Made by a program: the position numbers and the translations under genes
Notes under the pieces: model-generated
Seen by the model: the letters and a program-made list of their open reading frames with translations, nothing else
Databases searched by the model: none
What the model was told of the DNA's origin: nothing
Shown: one piece after another, positions 9,349 through 21,226 of the stretch
How the letters are laid out: every line of letters begins with the position of its first letter
How positions within the stretch are numbered: position 1 is the stretch's first letter
Source: Lactovum miscens
GTDB taxonomy: Bacteria > Bacillota > Bacilli > Lactobacillales > Streptococcaceae
Assembly: GCF_014202895.1 (NCBI RefSeq)
Contig: NZ_JACHHV010000004.1
Coordinates: 1 to 64,000 of the forward strand
DNA: 64,000 nucleotides
Direction of reading: 5' to 3'

Positions 9349-9843
9349 CATCCTCTCTAATGAAAATTGAAATTTCAAAAAAATTTAGTTATTTTTGGTT
9401 TACGAAAGTTATATGTTGAAAAAAACATCTTGAAAATGAAAAATTATATAAATATCTACCATTTTGACAGCCAAGAACTTCTTAAAAAGAGGTTAGATGT
9501 TTCAAACAGATATTAATGAAACGTTTCATAAAATATCAAAAATTTATTGAAATATGGTTATGATTTTTGGATGAATGGAATGTATTAAAATTATTATTAT
9601 CATTGTTTATTCCCTGCTATTTATTAGTGTATTTTTGTTTAAAGTTTTTTTACCGTCAAGTACGTTGTGGAACTTCAATCTAAATGAACTAAAAAATATG
9701 CTACAAATGTTAAATTCACGCAGCCACCTTGGTCTGTGTGTTTATAGTTGGGGGAAAAAGCTGAAACGGTTGGAGTTAAAAGCTTTAATGACTTCAATTA
9801 TTGGCTTTTTTGGAAATCTGTCTTTGAAAATTTTCTTGAAACA
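9349..9843 (+). other. AT-rich intergenic region between the small RNA and rnjB
   Basis: No gene can be supported. A 93-codon frame (9575-9856) has a hydrophobic N-terminus but no Shine-Dalgarno and low-complexity composition. The palindrome ATGAAACGTTTCAT (9516-9529) looks like an operator. Confidence 0.4.
9516..9529. promoter_or_regulatory. Perfect palindrome ATGAAACGTTTCAT, operator-like
   Basis: A 14-bp perfect palindrome resembling LacI/GalR-family operators or a contracted cre box. It lies about 330 bp upstream of the rnjB promoter and has no clear target gene. Confidence 0.3.
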
Positions 9844-9852
9844 TGGTAGAAT
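9844..9852 (+). promoter_or_regulatory. Extended -10 promoter of rnjB
   Basis: TGGTAGAAT, giving a leader of about 88 nt before rnjB. Confidence 0.5.
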
Positions 9853-9885
9853 CTAAATAGTATTTTGCGGGTTATGATTAAATTT

Positions 9886-9910
9886 AAGCGGGCCGTGATT
9901 TGCCCAGCTT
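9886..9910 (+). promoter_or_regulatory. Hairpin in the rnjB leader
   Basis: AAGCGGGC pairs with GCCCAGCTT (one bulge) in the 5' untranslated region. No long T-run follows, so this is more likely an RNA processing or stability element than a terminator. Confidence 0.35.
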
Positions 9911-9946
9911 TATTGTCTAAAGAATTAAAGGAAGAATAGGAAAAAT

Positions 9947-11623
9947 ATGTCTAAAATTAAAATTATCCCAATTGGCGGTGTACGCGAGTTTGGGAAAAAT
10001 ATGTATCTGGTCGAAGTGGATCAGACAATTTTTGTGCTAGATTGTGGGTTAAAGTATCCAGAAAGTGAAATGCTTGGTGTAGACTGTGTAATTCCTGATT
10101 TGAGCTACTTGGTTGAGAATGCAAAACGCATTGCGGGAGTCTTCCTGACACATGGTCATGCAGATTCAATTGGTGCTTTACCTTATTTATTGTCAGAAAT
10201 TGATGTCCCAGTTTTTGGTTCTGAATTAACAGTAGAATTGGCCAAAATCAATACAAAGAACTATGAAGGCTCAAAAAAGTTTGACGACTTCCATATAGTC
10301 AGTGAATCAACTGAAATTGATTTCGGTGAGGCTATTATTTCATTCTTCTCCACTACTCATACCATTCCAGAGAGTCTTGGTGTGGTAGTAAGCGCGAAAG
10401 AGGGAGGAAATGTTGTTTATACGGGGGACTTCCGCTTTGATCCTGCTGTTTCTGAAGGCTACAGGACCAATATGAGCCGTTTGGCTGAAATTGGACAAAA
10501 GGGTGTGTTAGCATTATTATCAGCATCAGCAAACTCAATGTCTACTGTTCAAAATGCTAGTGAGGCTGAGATTTACGACAAGATTTTTGATGTGATTGAT
10601 GATTGGGAAGGTCGAGTCATTATAGCTTGTAATTCAGGTAATATTGGTCGGGTTCAACAAGTTGTTGATGCATCAATTGCTCTTGGCCGCCATGTTGCCT
10701 TTACAGGTAAAGATATGGAGCAAATTGTTGATACAGCTACACGTTTGAAAAAACTCCGAATTGACAATCGTAAAATGATGATTCAAGCAGGAGAAATTAA
10801 GAAGTATCCAGATAATGAACTTGTCATCATTGAAACTGGGCGTATGGGGGAGCCCCTTAATGCACTTGAATTGATGGCAACAAATAAGCACCGTTTTGTA
10901 AAAATACACGAAGGGGATATGATCTATTCAGTCACAAGTCCATCGGTTGCTTTTGAGACACAAGTTGCCCGCACTGAAGATTCAATATATCGGGCCGGCG
11001 GTATTTTTAAGGCACTTAGTTCAGATTTACGCGTGTCTGGTCATGCCAATGCACGTGATTTGCAATTTATGCTGGATCTATTGAGACCAAAGAATTTAAT
11101 TCCTGTTCAGGGAGAGTATCGTGAACTTAAAGCTCACGCTAATCTTGCTATGGAAATGGGAATTCCAGCAAATCGTATTTTCGTTGCAAAGCGTGGCGAA
11201 GTTGTCAGCTTCAAAGGTGAAAAGATGGAGCCAGATGGGACTGTGCCAGCTGAGAACGTTATGATTGATGGGGCAGGTATTGGGGATATTGGATCTGTTG
11301 TCTTGCGTGATCGCAAAGTATTGTCTGAAGAAGGTATTTTCATAGCTGTCTTGACAATTGATCGTCAAAAGAAGGTAATTGTAAGTAAAGCCATGGTTCA
11401 CACTCGTGGGTTCGTCTTTGTCAAAACCTCTAGAGACTTGATGAAAGAAGCAGCAAATCTAGCAAATGAAGCAACTGATAAATATTTGGCGGGCAATGAT
11501 TTTGATTGGGCTGACTTGAAAGGATCTGTCCGCGATGCACTTGGAAAGTTCCTTTATGATCAGACAAAGCGCAAGCCTTCTGTTCTTCCAATTATTATGG
11601 AAGCTCGCTCAAATAAAAAATAA
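9947..11623 (+). CDS. rnjB: Ribonuclease J2
   Basis: Metallo-beta-lactamase/beta-CASP ribonuclease of Gram-positive RNA decay and rRNA processing. 558 residues; the N-terminus contains the IIPIGGVREFGKNMYLVE signature of RNase J. The catalytic motif HxHxDH is altered to H69-G-H-A-D-S74, the usual PVHGE reads PVQGEYR near 386, and the DSTN-type motif is SASANS. This degeneracy is known for the J2 paralogues, which pair with active J1 and mostly act structurally. Hence rnjB rather than rnjA. The Shine-Dalgarno AGGAAGAATAGG precedes the ATG. It is transcribed alone. Confidence 0.88.
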   Translation: MSKIKIIPIGGVREFGKNMYLVEVDQTIFVLDCGLKYPESEMLGVDCVIPDLSYLVENAKRIAGVFLTHGHADSIGALPYLLSEIDVPVFGSELTVELAKINTKNYEGSKKFDDFHIVSESTEIDFGEAIISFFSTTHTIPESLGVVVSAKEGGNVVYTGDFRFDPAVSEGYRTNMSRLAEIGQKGVLALLSASANSMSTVQNASEAEIYDKIFDVIDDWEGRVIIACNSGNIGRVQQVVDASIALGRHVAFTGKDMEQIVDTATRLKKLRIDNRKMMIQAGEIKKYPDNELVIIETGRMGEPLNALELMATNKHRFVKIHEGDMIYSVTSPSVAFETQVARTEDSIYRAGGIFKALSSDLRVSGHANARDLQFMLDLLRPKNLIPVQGEYRELKAHANLAMEMGIPANRIFVAKRGEVVSFKGEKMEPDGTVPAENVMIDGAGIGDIGSVVLRDRKVLSEEGIFIAVLTIDRQKKVIVSKAMVHTRGFVFVKTSRDLMKEAANLANEATDKYLAGNDFDWADLKGSVRDALGKFLYDQTKRKPSVLPIIMEARSNKK

Positions 11624-11630
11624 GATTTTA

Positions 11631-11658
11631 TAGGCATTTTCCAACAGGAAGTGCTTTT
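11631..11658 (+). terminator. Terminator after rnjB
   Basis: GCATTTTCC / GGAAGTGC stem (one bulge, one G-T pair), loop AACA, then seven T residues. Confidence 0.75.
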
Positions 11659-12025
11659 TTTATTTAGAGTGAATTATACTATTCTCAAAAGATAAACTGT
11701 CTTACCTATTAACAAGTTGTATTTTAATTTGATTTGAAGGCCCATTGTAAAACGGATAAATAGTTTCAGAATATCATAAAAGTTATAGTCAGCACTTAAA
11801 AAATTGACCATAGTGGAAGTTGATTTTTTACTAGAAAAGAATTTATTGAGGAATTTATCCAAAATAACTTTGATCTAATATGAAGATTAACACCCTTTTA
11901 AATGGAAACAAAGGGAAATTAATTTTGAAAATCTTATGAAGTTACAACTTTTCAAACCTGCCAATTCTTTAGAATGTGCTATACAAACTCGTTATTAATT
12001 AAAAATGAAAGAAAATGAAAATACC
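11659..12025. other. Intergenic region upstream of the ATPase operon
   Basis: AT-rich. No gene or repeat is seen until the cre-like box at 12026. Confidence 0.5.
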
Positions 12026-12039
12026 TCAAAACGCTTTCA
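12026..12039. promoter_or_regulatory. cre-like box upstream of the atp promoter
   Basis: TCAAAACGCTTTCA matches TGWAANCGNTNWCA at 13 of 14 positions. It lies about 30 bp upstream of the -35 element, a position used for CcpA activation rather than roadblock. Confidence 0.5.
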
Positions 12040-12067
12040 TTTATTGTCTGAAAATGTACGATATGTT

Positions 12068-12096
12068 TTGACTTTACGAGTAAAATGGAGTAATAT
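12068..12096 (+). promoter_or_regulatory. Promoter of the atp operon
   Basis: TTGACT, 17 nt, TAATAT, about 50 nt before atpE. Confidence 0.8.
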
Positions 12097-12147
12097 GAAA
12101 AAGTAAAAATATAACAACATTGTGTTGTAAAGAAAGAGGAACTATTA

Positions 12148-12354
12148 ATGACTGGAAATATTGCCATTATTGCCATTGCCATTGCAGCAGCAGCTGCTGC
12201 GCTTGGTGATGGTATCATCGTCCAAAGCTTTTTGAGTGCGTCTGCACGCCAACCTGAAATGGAAGCACGCCTTTTCTCCCGTATGATCATTGGTATCGCT
12301 TTTGTTGAAGCGACATTCTTCATCGCCCTTGCTATGTCCTTTGTTATCAAATAA
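12148..12354 (+). CDS. atpE: ATP synthase Fo subunit c
   Basis: Forms the membrane c-ring whose rotation is driven by proton flow. 68 residues, two transmembrane helices with a polar loop containing SARQPE, and the ion-binding Glu54 in FVEAT of helix 2. An Ala-rich helix 1 follows the initial MTGNIAIIAI. The Shine-Dalgarno AGAGGAA precedes the ATG. Being first in the operon, before subunit a, is typical of streptococci and lactococci, where the enzyme mainly works as a proton pump for pH homeostasis. Confidence 0.96.
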   Translation: MTGNIAIIAIAIAAAAAALGDGIIVQSFLSASARQPEMEARLFSRMIIGIAFVEATFFIALAMSFVIK

Positions 12355-12387
12355 TAAGTCTTTAACACATAGAAAGGAGGAGTGAGC

Positions 12388-13098
12388 ATGGAATCAACTT
12401 GGACATTCAACTTAGGTCCAATTGCTTTTGACGGTACAATCACTACGATGACTCTTCTCGCCGTGCTAATCATCTTTCTTTTGGTATTCTGGGCAAGTCG
12501 CAAGATGACGATTGTTCCTAAAGGTAAGCAAAATGTACTTGAATTTGTTGTAGATTTCGTCAATGGAATTATTAAGGATCAATTAGGAGCGTCTGAAAGT
12601 CAGAGGTATTCATTATTTGCCTTTAGCCTTTTTTCATTTATTTTAATTTCAAATGAAATTGGCTTGTTGACCAAAATAGATGTCCACGATGTTGCTTTAT
12701 GGAAATCTCCAACAGCAAATCCAATTGTGACATTAACGCTCGCAGGAACTGTTATTGTCTTATCAAATTTGTTAGGTGCAAAGAAATTTGGTGTAATCAA
12801 ATACTTCAAGAATTCTTTCTTGAAGCCGCCTGCTTTCATCTTACCTTTGAATTTACTAGAAGAATTCACAAATACACTTTCACTTGGTCTCCGGCTTTAC
12901 GGAAACATATTTGCTGGTGAGATCATGCTAGGATTAATTGCCTCATTGGTAAGTAACAGTCCGGCACTTTATCCACTGTCAATTCTTTTGGAAGTTATTT
13001 GGATTGGGTTCTCATTTTTCATAGGTGCTGTGCAGGCTTACGTCTTTACATTGTTGTCCAGCATATACCTCAGCCATAAAGTAGTGGCTGAACATTGA
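12388..13098 (+). CDS. atpB: ATP synthase Fo subunit a
   Basis: Membrane stator subunit forming the proton half-channels next to the c-ring. About 236 residues, five or six hydrophobic helices. The conserved LGLRLYGNIFAGEI carries the essential Arg, and the late helix has FIGAVQAYVFTLLSSIYL. A GTG six bases earlier is also in frame, but AAAGGAGG is spaced correctly (7 nt) only for the ATG at 12388. Confidence 0.95.
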   Translation: MESTWTFNLGPIAFDGTITTMTLLAVLIIFLLVFWASRKMTIVPKGKQNVLEFVVDFVNGIIKDQLGASESQRYSLFAFSLFSFILISNEIGLLTKIDVHDVALWKSPTANPIVTLTLAGTVIVLSNLLGAKKFGVIKYFKNSFLKPPAFILPLNLLEEFTNTLSLGLRLYGNIFAGEIMLGLIASLVSNSPALYPLSILLEVIWIGFSFFIGAVQAYVFTLLSSIYLSHKVVAEH

Positions 13099-13114
13099 GA
13101 AAGGAGTAGAAATT

Positions 13115-13615
13115 ATGATATTAGCTGAAACTGCTCCAAACACTATTCTTGGAAATATAATTGTAGTTTCTGGTGCGTTTATATTACTCATTGTTTTATT
13201 GAGATTATTTGCCTGGAAACAAATTACTGGTGTTTTTGAAGCTCGTGCCAAAAAGATAACAGACGATATTAGTGCTGCAGAAGATGCCCAAAAAGAAGCC
13301 AGTGAATTGGTCAATCAAAGACAAGAAGAACTCTCTCACACCCGTGAAGAAGCATCTGAAATCGTTGAGACTGCCCGAATTACAGCTGCTCAGACACGTC
13401 AAAGTTTGCTTGAGCAGGCCATGACAGATGTTACAAAGCAAAAACAGCGTGCTACAGATGATATTGCTAATCAACGTATTGCAGCAATGAATACAGTTCG
13501 TGGTGAAGTCGCAGCAATTTCTGTACAAATAGCTGAGACTTTGATTGGAAAATCACTTGATACTAAAGGTCAATCAGAATTAATTGATAGCTATTTGAAT
13601 AAGTTTGGAGAATGA
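13115..13615 (+). CDS. atpF: ATP synthase Fo subunit b
   Basis: Peripheral stalk subunit. 166 residues: one N-terminal transmembrane helix (about 15-36) followed by a long charged coiled coil (ARAKKITDDISAAEDAQKEA and onward). The ATG has an AAAGGAG upstream. The stop lies one base before the atpH start, indicating translational coupling. Confidence 0.94.
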   Translation: MILAETAPNTILGNIIVVSGAFILLIVLLRLFAWKQITGVFEARAKKITDDISAAEDAQKEASELVNQRQEELSHTREEASEIVETARITAAQTRQSLLEQAMTDVTKQKQRATDDIANQRIAAMNTVRGEVAAISVQIAETLIGKSLDTKGQSELIDSYLNKFGE

Positions 13616-13616
13616 T

Positions 13617-14144
13617 ATGGCAGAGTCATTGATTACCAAAAAATATGCAAAAGCTTTGCTTGATGTTGCCCGTATACATCAACAAATTGAGGAACTTTCA
13701 ATGGAAGTACTTGAACTTGAGAAATCCCTTGAACAAAGTCATGCAGTACCATTTTTAACTGATCCTATAGTACCTGAGAAAGAAAAATCTGAATTGATAA
13801 ATAAAGTTGCAGAAAAAGCGTCAATTTATTTATCAAATTTTCTTAAGACAATTGCTGAAAATGGGCGTTATGCTATATTGTATGACAGCCTGTTTTCCTT
13901 CAGAAAACTTGCCAACAAAGAATTAGGGCATGATGAAGTTGAAGTTATTACAACCGTGACTATATCAGAAACCCAAAAGCAAAGAATGATTAAACTCGTC
14001 AAAGCTGAATTTAACTTGAATGCAGTGACTTTGATTAATCATGTGAATGAAAAAATTCTTGGTGGATTTATCATTCAAAATAAAACTAAAGTACTTGATG
14101 CTTCAGTAAAGTCACAATTGGCGAAAATTGCCAATGAATTATAA
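13617..14144 (+). CDS. atpH: ATP synthase F1 subunit delta
   Basis: Links F1 to the peripheral stalk. 175 residues from the ATG at 13617 (MAESLITKKYAKALLDVA), with the usual C-terminal signature NEKILGGFIIQNKTKVLDASVKS split over about 145-170. An upstream in-frame TTG inside atpF is ignored because GGAG is correctly spaced for the ATG. It follows atpF after a single base. Confidence 0.94.
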   Translation: MAESLITKKYAKALLDVARIHQQIEELSMEVLELEKSLEQSHAVPFLTDPIVPEKEKSELINKVAEKASIYLSNFLKTIAENGRYAILYDSLFSFRKLANKELGHDEVEVITTVTISETQKQRMIKLVKAEFNLNAVTLINHVNEKILGGFIIQNKTKVLDASVKSQLAKIANEL

Positions 14145-15710
<1,566 letters not shown>

Positions 15711-15713
15711 GCT

Positions 15714-16592
15714 ATGGCTGGATCTCTGAACGAAATAAAAACTAAGATTGCTTCAACTAAGAAAACAAGTCAAATCACAGGTGCCATGCAATTGGTTTCA
15801 GCAGCAAAACTACAGAAGTCTGAAAAGATTGCTAAAAGTTATCAGGTTTATGCTGAAAAGATCCACCAAGTAACTCTCGATTTAGTGACAAATGGTGAAA
15901 ATTCTTCAACCAATCCATTGCTTATGGTGCGCCCTGTCAAAAAGATAGGTTATCTGGTGATTACATCAGATCGAGGCTTAGTTGGTGGATATAATACAAA
16001 TATTTTGAAATCTGTGATTGCTGAGCTTAAGGCACACAGCGCAAAGAATGAAGAATATGCTGTTCTTGCTTTGGGTGGAATGGGTGCGGATTTCTTCAAA
16101 TCCCGCGGAATTAAATTGTCTTATGAAATGCGAGGCATTTCTGAAGATTTGTCATTCTCACAAGTCAATGAAATAGTGACTGAGGCAATTCGTCTCTTTT
16201 CTGAAGAAGAATTTGATGAACTCTATGTTTGCTATAATCACCATATTAATTCAATGACAAGTTCTGTTAGGATGGAAAAGATGCTACCAATGACTATTGA
16301 TGCGGAAAAAACAAATCCTAACGAGACAAGACTTAATATTGACTTTGATCTTGAGCCTAGCCGAGAGGAGATTCTTGAAGGACTCTTGCCTCAATATGCT
16401 GAGTCAATGATTTATGGCGCAATTGTTGATGCCAAAACAGCTGAACATGCCGCAGGCATGTCTGCAATGAGTACAGCAACTGATAATGCTCATAATGTCA
16501 TTAATGACTTGACTATTGCCTATAATCGTGCACGTCAGGCTTCAATTACTCAGGAAATTACAGAAATAGTTGCTGGGGCAGCTGCACTCTAA
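15714..16592 (+). CDS. atpG: ATP synthase F1 subunit gamma
   Basis: Rotating central shaft of F1. 292 residues. N-terminal [20 protein letters not shown] and C-terminal [20 protein letters not shown] with [13 protein letters not shown] are the two coiled-coil ends typical of AtpG. Start four bases after atpA. Confidence 0.96.
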   Translation: MAGSLNEIKTKIASTKKTSQITGAMQLVSAAKLQKSEKIAKSYQVYAEKIHQVTLDLVTNGENSSTNPLLMVRPVKKIGYLVITSDRGLVGGYNTNILKSVIAELKAHSAKNEEYAVLALGGMGADFFKSRGIKLSYEMRGISEDLSFSQVNEIVTEAIRLFSEEEFDELYVCYNHHINSMTSSVRMEKMLPMTIDAEKTNPNETRLNIDFDLEPSREEILEGLLPQYAESMIYGAIVDAKTAEHAAGMSAMSTATDNAHNVINDLTIAYNRARQASITQEITEIVAGAAAL

Positions 16593-16603
16593 TGAAGGAA
16601 AAG

Positions 16604-16640
16604 CTGCATGATCCTAGAACTTTTCATGCAAAACATTTTT
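16604..16640 (+). other. Hairpin in the atpG-atpD gap
   Basis: GCATGA / TCATGC with a 12-nt loop, followed by AAAACATTTTTT. It resembles a weak internal terminator or mRNA processing site in an unusually long (140 nt) gap inside the operon. Confidence 0.35.
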
Positions 16641-16693
16641 TAATTCTTAATCAGCCTTGATTTGAAATAAAATATGTTTGAAAAATTTATTGA

Positions 16694-18142
<1,449 letters not shown>

Positions 18143-18143
18143 G

Positions 18144-18575
18144 ATGGCAGAAGCAAATGAAATGGCAGTTCAGGTTATAACACCTGATGGCATTGCTTAT
18201 GATCACCGTGGAACTTATGTGAGTGTTCGTACAGTTTATGGCGATCTAGGTGTTTTGCCAAATATGATTTCAACCATTGCTCGCCTAGCGGTTGACGAAG
18301 TAAAAGTTCGCCGACGTGGAGATAAAAATAATCATGTTGATTATGTTGCAGTGAATGGTGGAATTATTGAAGTCAACAATAATATTGTGACAATCATTGC
18401 CGATTCTGCCGAACGCGATCGAAATATTGATGTGTCTCGTGCAGAACGTGCTAAGATCATTGCTGAACGTGAAATTCAAGAAGCAGAAGAAAAGCATCAA
18501 GTAGATGCACATCGTCGTGCTGAGGTTGCCCTTCGTCGAGCAATCAATCGTTTGAATGTTTCAAAACATATCTAA
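18144..18575 (+). CDS. atpC: ATP synthase F1 subunit epsilon
   Basis: Inhibitory and coupling subunit at the foot of the central stalk. 143 residues: N-terminal beta-sandwich ([24 protein letters not shown]) and a C-terminal helical hairpin ([19 protein letters not shown]). The ATG at 18144 lies one base after the atpD stop; an in-frame extension into atpD is rejected as an overlap artefact. It is the last gene of the operon. Confidence 0.95.
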   Translation: MAEANEMAVQVITPDGIAYDHRGTYVSVRTVYGDLGVLPNMISTIARLAVDEVKVRRRGDKNNHVDYVAVNGGIIEVNNNIVTIIADSAERDRNIDVSRAERAKIIAEREIQEAEEKHQVDAHRRAEVALRRAINRLNVSKHI

Positions 18576-18584
18576 AATAAATAA

Positions 18585-18621
18585 TCAAAAAAGGAGAGCC
18601 TTAAGACCTCTCCTTTTTTGA
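18585..18621. terminator. Strong terminator of the atp operon, usable from both sides
   Basis: A 14-bp perfect stem (TCAAAAAAGGAGAG / CTCTCCTTTTTTGA) with a 9-nt loop. T-runs occur on both strands, so it also serves the convergent HesB-like gene. Confidence 0.92.
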
Positions 18622-18639
18622 TTTGAATAAACTTAGAAA

Positions 18640-18996
18640 TTAGGCACTTAAAACAAGTTCTGTGTTTCTAAAGTCAAAGATTTGAACATTCTGCGCGATA
18701 ACACTGTTATCAGAGATAAATTCAACAAGACCATTCGACAGAGGACGTAACTTCATGTTTTCATCAAGATACATTTTCCCCCAATCCTTGAAATAAATTG
18801 TCCCAATATTTGATTCAATTTGACCATCAAATATTTCAGGCACCTCATCTACTAAGACAAGACGAAAACGAGTGATTCCGCAACAATCAGTGCTGACAGC
18901 TTCACGTGATAGTGTGTGATCAAAATCTAAAATATATTTTGCCGTTTCAAAGTTGTTAAACCTCTTTAAGAGGCCTTCTTCAATTTTTATTTTCAT
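18640..18996 (-). CDS. HesB/IscA-like iron-sulfur cluster biosynthesis family protein
   Basis: 118 residues in a short beta-rich fold. ILDFDHTLS near 25, then CCGITRFRLVLVD and SNIGTIYFKDWG match the small HesB-like (Fe-S biosynthesis) proteins of streptococci and lactococci. These proteins lack the usual CGC C-terminal pair of true A-type carriers, as this one does. Function in Fe-S assembly is therefore inferred only from fold. Single gene, convergent with atpC and divergent from the NDH-2 fusion. The Shine-Dalgarno is weak. Confidence 0.75.
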   Translation of the reverse strand: MKIKIEEGLLKRFNNFETAKYILDFDHTLSREAVSTDCCGITRFRLVLVDEVPEIFDGQIESNIGTIYFKDWGKMYLDENMKLRPLSNGLVEFISDNSVIAQNVQIFDFRNTELVLSA

Positions 18997-19055
18997 ACGC
19001 TAATATTAACACTTCAGTAGACCTATGATAAAAGATGTGCTCCAATGTGAATTTG

Positions 19056-19084
19056 TTTACAATTTAAATTTATTAGGCTATAAT
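19056..19084 (+). promoter_or_regulatory. Promoter of the NDH-2/DoxX gene
   Basis: TTTACA, 17 nt, TATAAT, about 33 nt before the start codon. Confidence 0.75.
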
Positions 19085-19117
19085 TGTTGAGTAATTATTA
19101 ATAAATTAGGAGTAAAC

Positions 19118-21187
19118 ATGACAAATAAGATAATTGTCGTTGGAGCTGGTTTTGCCGGTTTCAAAGCGATAAAAATATTGTCGAAAACGTTGAAGACAGA
19201 AGCTGAAATCACGTTGATTGATCGCCATAGCTATCATACTATGATGACTCAATTACATGAAGTTGCAGCTGGTCGTGTACCATTTACAAATGCACAATAT
19301 GATCTTGGTCGTTTGATTGGCAAGAAGAAAAATGTTCATATCGTCACTGCTGAAGTAACGAGTGTGGATAAGAAAGCTAAAATCGTAAAGACTTCAAATG
19401 GCGATTTCGAATATGATTATATTATTGTAGCTATGGGTGCTGAGCCTGCTGACTTTGGTGTACCAGGCGTCAAAGAACATTCTTTTACACTTTGGTCAAT
19501 TGAAGACGCAATGAAGATCAAGCGCCACCTTGAAGAAATAGTTCAGCGGGCTTCAACAGAACTTGATGATGAGAAACGTAAAGCTATGCTTACCTTCTCG
19601 GTAGCTGGCTCTGGATTCACAGGTATCGAAATGGCCGGTGAGTTGATTGAATGGCGTGATGTAACAGCTAAAGCTTGGAAAATTGATCCTAAAGAGTTCA
19701 CATTAAATGTCATCGAAATGATGCCAACAATTATGAATGTTCTTGATCGTAAGCAAGCTGACAAAGGTAAAGCTTACATGGAGAAGCATGGTGTAAACTT
19801 TTTATTGAACCATGGTATCACAGAAGTTGGACCTGATTTTGTACGCGTTAATGTAGGTGGGCGCGACGATGAGAAAGTTTCGAAGATTATTCCAACTTAC
19901 ACACTTATTTGGACAACAGGCGTTCAAGGAAACACCCAAGCTTCAATGTTTGAACTCAAAGAAACTCAACGCGGCCACCGCCTTCAGGCCAATGAGTATA
20001 TGGAAGCAGTTGGCTTTGAAGGTCAAGGTATCTATGTTGCTGGTGATGTTTCGGGCTTCATTGGAGCAGATGGTCGTCCTCAACCCCAAATCGTTGAAGG
20101 AGCAGAGCAAACAGCTGCAACAGCAGCAGCAAACGTAATTGCTGAAATCAGAGGTACTGAGAAGAAGAAGTTTGAATTCAGCATGTCTGGTACAATGGTA
20201 TCAATCGGTGGACGATATGGTGTTGCCTTCCTTTTCGGTAAAGTCCGTTTATCAGGCTTCTTCGCAATGTTTATGAAGAATTTTATTTACATTCTTTATG
20301 CTCTTCAGGCTGGTTCACTTTGGTATTTCTTTACTTATTTGAAGAATGAATTCTTCCACACGCCTGATGGACGTAATCTTGGTCGTGGACATTTCTCACG
20401 TCTTGGAAATGTACTTTGGAGCTTCCCGCTTCGTCTTTTCTATGGTCTACTTTGGTTACTTGATGCGTTTCCAAAATTATTTGGAAATGCTGACCAATCA
20501 TGGATGGGTGACACTGTTAAGATTTCTACTTTTGTTAAAGGACAATCAGCAACAGGCTGGCTTGTAAAACCAGTTGCGAAAGTAGCTAAAGTTGCTTCAG
20601 ATGCAGCAGCAGGAGCTTCGACAACTGCCTCATCTGCTGCTTACTCTTCATCAAGTGCTGCAGATGCAGCAGCTGGTGCTTCAACTACAACTTCATCAAG
20701 TACAGCAGAAGCAGTTGTTCATCATACAAATGCCCTAGTTTCTTGGTGGAACAGCATCTTCAGTACAAATATTGATGCGAGTGGTGTCAAGCATGTTTGG
20801 AGTCTGAATTATGAATATGGGACTATACCTAAACCTACAACGTCGGGTGTCCCAAGCTGGATGGTTCCTATAATGAAGCTCTTTGTTCCTAATTATGAAA
20901 CGGCTTTACTCTTGCAAAAGGTGATGTCAATCGTCGAATTGATACTTGCTTTGGGTATTATCTTTGGTGCCTTCACTTGGATTGCTTCTGCAGCAACTGC
21001 GGTCTTAACACTCATGTTTGCAACAACTGGTATGTTGACTTGGGTTTCTATCTGGTATGTTTTCGTTGCACTGGCGTTGATGAATGGCTCAGGTCGTGCA
21101 CTTGGTCTTGATAAGTGGATTCAACCATGGTTCCAGAAACATTTCTTCCATTGGTGGTACCGTAAACCTCAATCAATGTATAAATAA
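19118..21187 (+). CDS. Type II NADH dehydrogenase fused to a DoxX-type membrane domain
   Basis: 689 residues. The first 390 are a two-dinucleotide-binding flavoprotein of the NDH-2 family: GAGFAG at 8-13 (FAD), GSGFTG near 165 (NADH), and GIYVAGDVSG near 305. NDH-2 passes electrons from NADH to quinone at the membrane without pumping protons. The rest is membrane-embedded: a first hydrophobic segment near 380-410, a DoxX-like helix FPLRLFYGLLWLLDAFPKL near 435, a low-complexity Ala/Ser/Thr linker (about 490-530, with DAAAGAST repeated twice), then two or three helices ending with the DoxX hallmark NGSGRALGLD near 660. NDH-2 enzymes with C-terminal membrane extensions are known, for example in Listeria flavin-based electron transfer; no partner genes lie here. 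The Shine-Dalgarno TAGGAGT is good. Confidence 0.85.
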   Translation: MTNKIIVVGAGFAGFKAIKILSKTLKTEAEITLIDRHSYHTMMTQLHEVAAGRVPFTNAQYDLGRLIGKKKNVHIVTAEVTSVDKKAKIVKTSNGDFEYDYIIVAMGAEPADFGVPGVKEHSFTLWSIEDAMKIKRHLEEIVQRASTELDDEKRKAMLTFSVAGSGFTGIEMAGELIEWRDVTAKAWKIDPKEFTLNVIEMMPTIMNVLDRKQADKGKAYMEKHGVNFLLNHGITEVGPDFVRVNVGGRDDEKVSKIIPTYTLIWTTGVQGNTQASMFELKETQRGHRLQANEYMEAVGFEGQGIYVAGDVSGFIGADGRPQPQIVEGAEQTAATAAANVIAEIRGTEKKKFEFSMSGTMVSIGGRYGVAFLFGKVRLSGFFAMFMKNFIYILYALQAGSLWYFFTYLKNEFFHTPDGRNLGRGHFSRLGNVLWSFPLRLFYGLLWLLDAFPKLFGNADQSWMGDTVKISTFVKGQSATGWLVKPVAKVAKVASDAAAGASTTASSAAYSSSSAADAAAGASTTTSSSTAEAVVHHTNALVSWWNSIFSTNIDASGVKHVWSLNYEYGTIPKPTTSGVPSWMVPIMKLFVPNYETALLLQKVMSIVELILALGIIFGAFTWIASAATAVLTLMFATTGMLTWVSIWYVFVALALMNGSGRALGLDKWIQPWFQKHFFHWWYRKPQSMYK

Positions 21188-21194
21188 TAAAATG

Positions 21195-21226
21195 AATAAC
21201 GTTCTCAATGTGGACGTTATTTTTTG
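21195..21226 (+). terminator. Terminator after the NDH-2/DoxX gene
   Basis: AATAACGT / ACGTTATT stem followed by a T-run. Confidence 0.8.

Noticed and set aside
9575-9856. 93-codon plus frame with a hydrophobic N-terminus
   Set aside because: No Shine-Dalgarno, Ile/Leu/Phe-rich low complexity; the rnjB promoter lies inside its end.
11979-12563. 194-codon minus-strand frame covering atpE
   Set aside because: It is a mirror of the Ala-rich c subunit gene and the start of atpB. It has no ribosome site, and the sense strand is certain.
20590-20705. GC-richer repeated Ala/Ser codons as a DNA repeat array
   Set aside because: It is the coding sequence of the linker in the NDH-2/DoxX protein, not a stand-alone repeat or CRISPR.
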